Source: Pectobacterium sp. A5351 (lineage in GTDB: Bacteria; Pseudomonadota; Gammaproteobacteria; Enterobacterales; Enterobacteriaceae). Taken from it: a DNA stretch of 64,000 nucleotides. Positions 58,334 to 64,000 of the stretch are shown one piece after another (the stretch's first letter is position 1; each line of letters begins with the position of its first letter). Below the pieces are notes generated by a model, which saw only the letters and a list, made by a program, of their open reading frames with translations, was not told the DNA's origin and made no database searches. The stretch lies in assembly GCF_028335745.1 (NCBI RefSeq), contig NZ_CP116477.1, positions 1,488,001 through 1,552,000 on the forward strand, written 5' to 3'. The position numbers were made by a program, and so were the translations under genes.

Positions 58334-58902
58334 TTACGCTTTTGCCTTTTGGTACACGTCATCCCGATTTTTCAGCCGCGTACGCTCTTCACACCGGTGC
58401 CGTTGGCCTGGCGTCACATACCTGATAGCGCTGTGTCTATGCGTTTCTTTATACCACTGGGTAAAACTCTCGGCCCATTCACGCGCTTCATCCAGCTTGC
58501 CGAACCCCGATGACGGCCACTGCGGTACATATTTCAGCGTCCGGAACAGTGACTCCACATACGCGTTGTCATTGCTGACTCGTGGTCTGCTGTGAGACGG
58601 CGTTATCGCCAACTCGTGAAGCTTCATGTGCAACGTCTGTGACTTCATCGCTGCGCCATTGTCTGCATGCAGTACCGGTGGGTATTGCCAGCATCCTTCC
58701 CGAAATACTGTACGTTGTATCAGGGCTGCTGCCTGCTCGCCACTCCATGGCGATGCAGTACACGATAAAAGGTTGATTCACTCGCCAGATAAATCCCCTT
58801 ATCGGACAGCTCCGGTACGATTTGTGAGGGGGGCAGGCTGGCATAGGCTGGTTGATGGCACACGTCCAGTATCTGTTGCTCTTCTTGCGCACTTAGGATC
58901 AC
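58334..58902 (-). mobile_element. IS3-family orfB remnant with internal deletion
   Basis: The minus strand starts with ILSAQEEQQILDVCHQPAYA, LPPSQIVPELSDKGIYLASE and STFYRVLHRHG, which is the N-terminal part of an IS3-type OrfB. It then jumps to a second frame with ADNGAAMKSQTLHMKLHELA-like sequence, NDNAYVESLFRTLKY, and ESFTQWYKETHRHSAIRYVT, the C-terminal part holding the catalytic Glu. The section with the first catalytic Asp is missing. It abuts a truncated small gene at about 58905. Confidence 0.8.
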
Positions 58903-58904
58903 TG

Positions 58905-59128
58905 TGCATCAACTCGCCGACACGTTCAGCAAGAAGCAGGTTTCTTACTCGTAGCAATTGCAACGGCGTGAATCGCCCATCATCACTAGCCAAAGGAAAG
59001 AATGCCTGGCGGCTGCGTTCCCCATGTTTCACCGCGTTGGTGTTACCAATAGGAGCACCTGCACCGGTACGTTTTCCTCCCCAACCGGACGATCTTGATT
59101 GTTGGTTGTGTTTTTTGTCGTCTTTCAT
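58905..59128 (-). pseudogene. truncated small protein with GNTNAVKHG motif
   Basis: The frame begins MKDDKKHNQQSRSSGWGGKR and continues TGAGAPIGNTNAVKHGERSR, then FTPLQLLRVRNLLLAERVGE before it meets the IS3 remnant and loses its end. G-R/K-R-x-G-A-x-x-G-N-x-N-A-x-K-H-G occurs near the start of phage terminase small subunits and some phage-associated small proteins. The function is not known, and the gene is incomplete. Confidence 0.55.
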
Positions 59129-59186
59129 GGTTGAGTGACGGTTAGTTAGTGGATGTACGTTCGTCAAAATTCAGAAAGGCAGTTGT

Positions 59187-59471
59187 TCACCATTTTGCGG
59201 GTAAATGCCTGTGTGTATGAAAAACGCGCAAAATCTGAATCATATTATCTTTCACGCGGTAGGGGATGATGTAGGGATAGTGCGTTAACACCAGCTCACG
59301 CGTTCCCGGAACACGGCCAGGTCTTCCGATTGCTGGCTGTTGCGGTAGTAATTCCGTTAACTGTTGGACTTCATTTACAAACTGGTTGGCAGCCTGTGGA
59401 TCGTCTTGAGCGATATAAAGGTACTCGGCTTCCAAATTGGCCGCGGCTTTACGCAGCCATTTAATTTCCAT
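59187..59471 (-). CDS. RelE/ParE-family toxin
   Basis: The 94-residue protein is a ParE/RelE-fold toxin: EIKWLRKAAANLEAEYLYIA, PAIGRPGRVPGTRELVLTHY then PYIIPYRV and the end ILRVFHTHRHLPAKW. The GR-G-x-xGTRE pattern and HTHRxxP end are typical of ParE-like members. Its start overlaps the antitoxin gene by 11 bp, the usual antitoxin-first operon order. The target (gyrase or ribosome) cannot be told. Confidence 0.88.
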   Translation of the reverse strand: MEIKWLRKAAANLEAEYLYIAQDDPQAANQFVNEVQQLTELLPQQPAIGRPGRVPGTRELVLTHYPYIIPYRVKDNMIQILRVFHTHRHLPAKW

Positions 59472-59706
59472 GTCTTGCCGTACTTAATTTTTTAAAGAGA
59501 TTGTTCATCTCATCTGATGAGACAAAATCACCATCATCGGCTTCTTTAATGGCTTGCTCGATATCTGCTATCTGCCAGGCTTCCCGCGCAAGATAGTCTT
59601 CAATAGCTTGTCCGGCCAGAAAAGAGCGGGTACGTCCCGTAGCTTTAGCCAACGCATCAAGTTGCGCGGTTGTTTCATCATTTAAGCGAACGGACATGAC
59701 ACCCAT
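59461..59706 (-). CDS. ribbon-helix-helix antitoxin
   Basis: The 81-residue protein starts MGVMSVRLNDETTAQLDALA then KATGRTRSFLAGQAIEDYL, the ribbon-helix-helix of CopG/StbD-type antitoxins, and has an acidic C-terminal part (IKEADDGDFVSSDEMNNLFK) that should wrap the toxin. AGGTGG lies 6 bp before the ATG; a GTG four codons upstream is the other choice. Two TACATTGTA repeats upstream are the likely operator for autorepression. Confidence 0.87.
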   Translation of the reverse strand: MGVMSVRLNDETTAQLDALAKATGRTRSFLAGQAIEDYLAREAWQIADIEQAIKEADDGDFVSSDEMNNLFKKLSTARHGN

Positions 59707-59718
59707 ACGCCACCTCAC

Positions 59719-59745
59719 TACATTGTATGTTTTGTATACATTGTA
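59719..59745 (-). promoter_or_regulatory. probable operator of the toxin-antitoxin operon
   Basis: TACATTGTA occurs at 59719-59727 and 59737-59745, spaced 18 bp, i.e. on the same face of the helix within two turns, just upstream of the antitoxin start. RHH antitoxins bind such short repeated sites. The function is inferred from position and repetition. Confidence 0.6.
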
Positions 59746-59887
59746 GTTATTGAGAGAGCGGGAGGCAAGTGGCTACTTAATGGTATACGGGATGTTGCTT
59801 CCAATTCTGAAGTCGATTATTCGTTATTTAATTTGGCTGTCTGCTAAGAGCTATGAGTTTAGCGGATCGATGAACTGCATTGTAAGA

Positions 59888-59916
59888 AGTGGTTGCGTTA
59901 TTGAAACGCAGCCACT
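59888..59916. repeat. hairpin in the gap left of the interrupted gene
   Basis: AGTGGTTGCGTT and AACGCAGCCACT pair over almost all positions around a short loop. No T run follows directly. Further right, AGAAGCC and GGCTTCT (about 59970-59993) form another hairpin. The 412-bp gap holds no gene I can support. Confidence 0.45.
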
Positions 59917-60157
59917 GACACTGAGAGGTGTATGAATGGCACGATAAAAAAAGAGGGCTGAAATACCGAGAAGCCTTTGCTACAAGGGCTTCTCGCCGGT
60001 TACGTTGGTTGCAATTATCTTACGTCTGATGTAGATTTAATCAACAGGTGTCAAGAGAATCATCCGTTAATTTATAAGCTGCGACGGCATTATCGTAGCC
60101 TCTCAACCCCGATGGGGTCGCCGTAATGACATTTGTGTTAACGGCTAAGGTGGAAAC

Positions 60158-60531
60158 ATGCTCAACTATCATGACAATACGCGTTCAATGCAAACGATCC
60201 GTACCAATACTGCGGTTATCGACAGCTTTCCGATGCGTTTTCACAATAATGAAGATGCTGTCGAAGTGCGCCGTATGTTGTCCCGTAAAACAGCTGACCG
60301 CCAGCACTTCATCGTCACGTTCAAAAGTGATGTAGCTCGTGCAGAACAAATTTCTAATAGTACCTCTCTTGTTACTCCGTTGGCAGAAGTGGTTGTTCGC
60401 AACAATAAGTTGCGCTTCGTCCTAAAGCCACAAGAGCAGTATCCAGAGATTGCGAACATTAAAGAGTCAGTAGTTCCTAAAAGAGTCAGTAGTTCCTAAA
60501 ATTGAGTCTGCTGTTGTACAATTCATGAATA
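60158..60531 (+). pseudogene. unknown small gene, 5' part, split by IS3 element
   Basis: The gene starts MLNYHDNTRSMQTIRTNTAV behind AAGGTGG and continues RQHFIVTFKSDVARAEQISN. A 19-bp tandem duplication at 60461-60498 shifts the frame. Without it the frame runs ESVVPKIESAVVQFMN to 60531, then continues past the element at 61976 with FSLWLSDFDEGAEQRFTLIN and DLPTGM to the stop. The repaired product would be 145 residues. I do not recognise the family. Confidence 0.75.
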
Positions 60532-60582
60532 TGAACTGACCCCCAAATGTTGGATACCCAACAGAGTAAGGTGCAGTTTTTT

Positions 60583-61116
60583 ATGGCAAAACCTAAGTAT
60601 TCCCTCGAACTCAGACTCGCAGTCGTAAACCACGTTCTCTCGGGCAGCGACGGAACCCATCGCACTGCCGAAATTTTTGCCGTCGAAAGAACCTCAGTTC
60701 GACGCTGGGTCAGAGCCTTCCAGCTTCACGGTATTGATGGCATTACCTGGAAAAACGATATCCACTCTGCAGAGTTCAGACTGGTGGTTGTCCATGCTGT
60801 GCTCAACGACGCGCTTTCAATGCGTGAAGCTGCAGCCCGCTTTAATATTTCCAATGAAACGGTTGTTCGTCGCTGGGCCTCCGTGTACAACGATGCCGGA
60901 CCGGAAGCACTCCGGAATATGAAACGCGGCAGGCCTCGGGAAATGACCAGGAAAACCCCCCCTCTTTCTACTGATACCGATATGGAACAGCTGTCTTCTG
61001 AAGAACTCCGGGCTGAGCTTCGCTATCTGCGGGCGGAGAATGCTTATTTAAAAAAGCTGAAAGCCTTGGTTCAAAGCGAAAAAAACGGCAAAAAGCCCAA
61101 ATCATCAGCGAACTAA
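60583..61116 (+). CDS. IS3-family transposase OrfA
   Basis: The 177-residue protein has two HTH units: SLELRLAVVNHVLSGSDGTH with TAEIFAVERTSVRRWVRAFQ, and SAEFRLVVVHAVLNDALSMR with EAAARFNISNETVVRRWASV. A leucine-rich coiled coil follows (LRAELRYLRAENAYLKKLKA). Near its end, A-AAA-AAC at 61080-61086 is a -1 slippery heptamer, in the right place to make the OrfAB fusion transposase. The start MAKPKYSLELR was chosen to fit the family. Confidence 0.9.
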   Translation: MAKPKYSLELRLAVVNHVLSGSDGTHRTAEIFAVERTSVRRWVRAFQLHGIDGITWKNDIHSAEFRLVVVHAVLNDALSMREAAARFNISNETVVRRWASVYNDAGPEALRNMKRGRPREMTRKTPPLSTDTDMEQLSSEELRAELRYLRAENAYLKKLKALVQSEKNGKKPKSSAN

Positions 61117-61157
61117 GGCAAGAGCATGCCCTTAATGACCTCCTGCGTGCCGCAGGC

Positions 61158-61943
61158 ATGTCCCGGAGCACGTGGTATCACAACATCAGAGCGATGAAGC
61201 GAACGGATAAACACGCCGGACTCAAGGCCAGAATCAGTGACATATACCGCCATCACAAAGGACGTTACGGCTATCGCCGAATCACACTCTCTCTGAGAAA
61301 AGAGGGAATAGCAGTGAATCACAAGACAGTACAACGCCTGATGGCAGAACTGTCACTCCGCTCTGTTAGTAGAGTGAAGAAATATCACTCGTGGAAGGGA
61401 GAAACAGGTAAAGCAGCACCTAACATCCTTAAGAGAAACTTCTGGGCGTCAAAGCCTAATGAAAAATGGGTAACGGATGTTACCGAGTTTTCATTGCAGG
61501 GTAAGAAGCTGTATCTGTCGCCAGTTCTCGATCTGTTTAACAGGGAAATCATCTCCTACAGTCTGTCCGAAAGGCCGGTCATGGATATGGTGAATGCGAT
61601 GCTGAGAGAGGCTTTATCAGTGCTCAGTCCGGAAGACACTCCGCTGCTGCACTCGGCTCAGGGATGGCAATACCGAATGGCAGGTTATCAGGAAAAGTTA
61701 AAAGCAAAGGGCGTCGTGCAAAGCATGTCGCGCAAAGGAAACTGCCTGGATAATGCGGTGATAGAGAACTTCTTTGGTACGCTGAAAACGGAGTGCTTTT
61801 ACCCTGGCCAGTTCGGCAGCATTGAAGAGTTGAAGCAGGCGATAGAGGAATATATCGATTACTACAATAATGAGCGGATAAGCCTGAAGTTGAAAGGTCT
61901 GAGCCCGGTTGAATACCGGACCCAGGCCTTAAAAGCCGCGTAA
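61158..61943 (+). CDS. IS3-family transposase OrfB with catalytic Asp changed to Ala
   Basis: The frame lies -1 to orfA and would be made as the OrfAB fusion; open sequence upstream of the ATG (IISELRQEHALNDLLRAAGM) supports this. The integrase core has the first Asp in WVTDVTEFSL and the Glu in NAVIENFFGTLK, both intact. Where the family has HSDQGWQY, this copy reads HSAQGWQY, so the second catalytic Asp is lost. The end is SLKLKGLSPVEYRTQ. The transposase should be inactive. Confidence 0.9.
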   Translation: MSRSTWYHNIRAMKRTDKHAGLKARISDIYRHHKGRYGYRRITLSLRKEGIAVNHKTVQRLMAELSLRSVSRVKKYHSWKGETGKAAPNILKRNFWASKPNEKWVTDVTEFSLQGKKLYLSPVLDLFNREIISYSLSERPVMDMVNAMLREALSVLSPEDTPLLHSAQGWQYRMAGYQEKLKAKGVVQSMSRKGNCLDNAVIENFFGTLKTECFYPGQFGSIEELKQAIEEYIDYYNNERISLKLKGLSPVEYRTQALKAA

Positions 61944-61975
61944 CATGAACCGTCCAACTTTATGGGGTCAGTCCA

Positions 61976-62058
61976 TCTTTAGCCTGTGGCTTTCTGACTT
62001 CGATGAAGGTGCAGAACAACGCTTTACATTGATCAATGACCTACCCACTGGTATGTAA
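61976..62058 (+). pseudogene. unknown small gene, 3' part, after the IS3 element
   Basis: This piece reads FSLWLSDFDEGAEQRFTLIN then DLPTGM and a stop. It completes the gene begun at 60158; the frame across the junction is AAT-A/TC-TTT with no base lost or gained. The function is unknown. Confidence 0.7.
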
Positions 62059-62281
62059 CATGTCATAAACTGAATATGAGTTAGTTCAAATGAACTAAAG
62101 TAATATTATTACCTTGCTATTATTTTCATCCAAAACTCTTGGATTGATTATTTTTTAGTTTTCGCATGGATCTTTTTCAATAGTAGAGCTATATCGTATA
62201 AGCAGTATTTTAAAAATCATTAGCATAAAAATATTTTAAATCTGTAATTTTTTCAATTGTTATTAATTAGACAGGACAGCA
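62059..62281. promoter_or_regulatory. AT-rich upstream region of the hxs operon
   Basis: This 223-bp gap is very AT-rich and carries no gene, including no small frame with His-Xaa-Ser repeats. It should contain the promoter of hxsD. The composition suggests a silenced, H-NS-bound type of promoter, which is inference. Confidence 0.4.
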
Positions 62282-62557
62282 ATGTTTATAAAAACTATAG
62301 AAAAAACAAACCATTCTGAGTGGGTGGTGAGAAATAGTTTGTATTGGATGTCTGCTTACACAAGATGGCAACTGGGGGCAGATGACAACGACTGGATCGT
62401 CTCTTTTGAGTCTTTTGACGACACCATCAAGTTTGAATTTGAACGCCTCCTGAATGATTACAAGCTCCGCGAAGCTCATCAAAGCCATACCGGACATATC
62501 AGGGCTTCAATCATCTCCACGGTGCTGAGAAGCATTGATGCGAGGCTGACCGAATGA
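62282..62557 (+). CDS. hxsD: His-Xaa-Ser system protein HxsD
   Basis: The 91-residue protein (MFIKTIEKTNHSEWVVRNSL, then YWMSAYTRWQL, ESFDDTIKFEFERLLNDYKL, REAHQS) fits the small HxsD component of His-Xaa-Ser systems: an N-terminal part with the W/Y-rich segment and a C-terminal helix. Its role is unknown; it is thought to assist maturation of the HxsA peptide. AGGACAG precedes the ATG. Its stop overlaps the hxsB start as ATGA, so the two are coupled. Confidence 0.75.
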   Translation: MFIKTIEKTNHSEWVVRNSLYWMSAYTRWQLGADDNDWIVSFESFDDTIKFEFERLLNDYKLREAHQSHTGHIRASIISTVLRSIDARLTE

Positions 62558-63948
62558 AGCCAATGCCATTTAACTTTGACAGGTTGAATGATGGCAGGGT
62601 ATTCATCAGCAATCTGGCTGGTTTCCATCACTTCATCACTAACGATGAATTAGAAAGCCTTTCCTGCAATAAATGGTCGCCGGAGTTCCGGTCTAGCGAC
62701 ATTCTGGAAAGTAAGCTTTTCATTGCCCACGATGCTTCGGAAGACCTCGCTTCTGCTTCACTCAGTTCAGGATTTGCTAAACGGCTGATGAGTGATCTGG
62801 CTGTCAGACCGATTTTCATGATTGTGCCAACATTGCGGTGCGATCATACCTGCAAGTATTGTCAGGTCAGCCGGGCGGCAATCGGGGCGGAAGGTTACGA
62901 TCTTGATCCGCTTCTCATCCCTGATATCGTTCAGACCATTAAAAAACTGTCTTCGCCTCCCTATAAGATAGAAGTGCAGGGCGGGGAGCCTTTACTCCGG
63001 TTTGATCTGATCCAGAGAATATACGCTGAGTGTGAAAGAACTCTGGGTCAACAATGCTTTGAAATGGTGATTGCCACGACGCTCTCACTGCTTGAACCGT
63101 CCATGATGGACTGGGTTAAAGAGCGCAATATCACATTCTCCGTTTCTCTGGACGGTGGTGAGGATATCCACAATAAAAACCGTCTCCTTGCCGAAGGTAA
63201 ATCCTATTCAAAAGCCGTTGCGGGGATGCTGGCGGTTCGGGAGCAGCTTGGTGCAGGTCGCGTGGCGACAGTCACGACCGTTACCAAGGCATTGATCCAA
63301 CATCCGGGGTCAATTATTGATGCCCATCTGGGATTAAGCTTGACGGATATCTTTGTCAGACCCGTTAGCCCCTACGGATTTGCCCATAAAGAAAGTTTCA
63401 CTTTCTCGATGCAGGAATATTTCGACTTTTACGCCGCGTTGATTGACGAAATTCTGTGGCATAACCAGAAAGGCACTGCGGTGGTTGAACACTCAGCCGC
63501 GATACATTTAAAGCGGATTTTCAATCCTGGTTTTAGTGGCTATGCCGATCTGAAATCCCCCAGTGGCGTCGTATTGAACTGTATTCTCTTTAACTATGAT
63601 GGCCGTGTTTATGGCAGCGACGAAAGCAGAATGCTTCAGAAGGTGAATGCAGATGCAGATTTTAGTGCCGGGGCTGTTTCAGAATTGTCTTTTTCTCAAA
63701 GTCCCTACTATCAGTCAGTCCTGAATTCATCGTTCAATTTTGCTCTACCGGGTTGTGATACCTGTGCTTACCAGCCATTTTGCGGTGCTGACCCTTGCCA
63801 GAATATCAGTGTTCAGGGAGAGCCGGTAGGCGACAGAAGCCGCTCCATCTTCTGCCAATATCATAAGGGAATGTTCCGGTTCCTGATGAATGCCATTGCT
63901 CAGGATGGACCTACCGCAACGATGCTGAAAAGGTGGGCTTATGTCTGA
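62554..63948 (+). CDS. hxsB: His-Xaa-Ser system radical SAM maturase HxsB
   Basis: HxsB is a radical SAM/SPASM enzyme predicted to modify the His-Xaa-Ser repeat peptide. In the 464 residues the [4Fe-4S]/SAM motif C96-x3-C100-x2-C103 lies in LRCDHTCKYCQVSR, followed by the Gly-rich strand EVQGGEPLLRFD. The SPASM-like C-terminus has GCDTCAYQPFCGADPCQN and IFCQYHKGMF, ligands for auxiliary clusters. The N-terminal 80 residues (NFDRLNDGRVFISNLAGFHH) are typical of HxsB. It overlaps both hxsD and hxsC. This is the central enzyme of the cluster. Confidence 0.88.
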   Translation: MKPMPFNFDRLNDGRVFISNLAGFHHFITNDELESLSCNKWSPEFRSSDILESKLFIAHDASEDLASASLSSGFAKRLMSDLAVRPIFMIVPTLRCDHTCKYCQVSRAAIGAEGYDLDPLLIPDIVQTIKKLSSPPYKIEVQGGEPLLRFDLIQRIYAECERTLGQQCFEMVIATTLSLLEPSMMDWVKERNITFSVSLDGGEDIHNKNRLLAEGKSYSKAVAGMLAVREQLGAGRVATVTTVTKALIQHPGSIIDAHLGLSLTDIFVRPVSPYGFAHKESFTFSMQEYFDFYAALIDEILWHNQKGTAVVEHSAAIHLKRIFNPGFSGYADLKSPSGVVLNCILFNYDGRVYGSDESRMLQKVNADADFSAGAVSELSFSQSPYYQSVLNSSFNFALPGCDTCAYQPFCGADPCQNISVQGEPVGDRSRSIFCQYHKGMFRFLMNAIAQDGPTATMLKRWAYV

Positions 63949-64000
63949 GGTGCTAAGAAACGATATCTTCCGTTTTACGGTAAAAAACACGGTTGAAATG
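63941..64000 (+). CDS. hxsC: His-Xaa-Ser system radical SAM protein HxsC, partial
   Basis: Only the first 20 codons are in view (MSEVLRNDIFRFTVKNTVEM). Assignment rests on position: hxsC follows hxsB in Hxs operons, with the start overlapping the hxsB stop by 8 bp, indicating translational coupling. HxsC is a second radical SAM enzyme. No catalytic motif can be seen because the window ends. Confidence 0.6.
   Translation, partial: MSEVLRNDIFRFTVKNTVEM

Larger units (their letters stand above)
60532..61975 (+). mobile_element. complete IS3-family insertion sequence (IS150-like)
   Basis: The 1444-bp element is bounded by imperfect inverted repeats: TGAACTGACCCCCAAATGTT at the left and, as complement of the right end, TGGACTGACCCCATAAAGTT. 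Two genes, orfA and orfB, overlap in different frames. Joining 60531 to 61976 restores the reading frame of a host gene exactly, which sets the boundaries; no 3-4 bp target duplication is obvious. orfB carries a lost catalytic Asp, so this copy cannot move by itself. Confidence 0.88.

Noticed and set aside
59750..59935. 61-codon frame right of the toxin-antitoxin operon
   Set aside because: It starts in the operator region, has no ribosome site and no recognisable features.

Overview
The window looks like a chromosomal segment of a soft-rot enterobacterium, most probably Pectobacterium. The core runs in Enterobacterales order (opgGH, lpxL, trhO, yceI-yceJ, bssS, dinI, pyrC, rne, rluC, yceF, yceD-rpmF-plsX-fabHDG-acpP-fabF). 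The LuxR-type regulator near 49.4-50.2 kb resembles the ExpR2/VirR quorum-sensing regulators of Pectobacterium. No rRNA, tRNA or CRISPR array was seen.

Region 1 (1-9.4 kb) is a loose set of small accessory genes: an AriR/YmgB-like connector, a Nudix hydrolase with 17-bp tandem repeats upstream, an isochorismatase-like hydrolase, a GNAT acetyltransferase, a universal stress protein, a GhoT/OrtT-type membrane toxin, a ribbon-helix-helix protein, a chemoreceptor, and a PepSY membrane protein paired with a DUF2946 protein. Two decayed genes, a DUF523 remnant and a frameshifted small secreted protein, lie among them. Region 2 (9.7-32.7 kb) is intact housekeeping DNA: osmoregulated periplasmic glucan synthesis, lipid A acylation, tRNA hydroxylation, SOS response, pyrimidine synthesis, RNA decay, rRNA modification, and the fatty-acid/phospholipid initiation operon.

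Region 3 (32.7-50.2 kb) begins just after fabF, where pabC would be expected. It holds an IS1182-type transposase remnant fused to a secreted-protein start, amn, and a peptide/metal-type ABC transporter operon with an MFS exporter that is decaying (frameshifts, a stop, an internal deletion, a Walker B substitution, no recognisable first permease). It continues with an Rpn-family nuclease and an intact sulfate-ester/sulfonate-type locus: an arylsulfotransferase-thioredoxin fusion, an ABC ATPase, a double-length permease, a binding protein and a LysR regulator. After cdh come a TonB-receptor tail and the orphan LuxR regulator.

Region 4 (50.2-64 kb) carries cheV, yghU, a cold-shock-domain protein, yaiL, a Nudix gene, a broken EamA transporter and an fsr-like exporter. 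Two versions of a MITE-like repeat lie here. Beyond 58 kb the DNA is mobile and mosaic: an IS3 orfB remnant, a truncated small gene, a ParE/RHH toxin-antitoxin pair, and a complete IS3-family element that interrupts a small gene and has a catalytic Asp replaced by Ala. At the right edge starts a His-Xaa-Ser (Hxs) radical-SAM peptide-maturation operon, hxsD-hxsB-hxsC, cut off by the window. This is the best candidate for a poorly understood system; the precursor peptide gene hxsA is not in the window.
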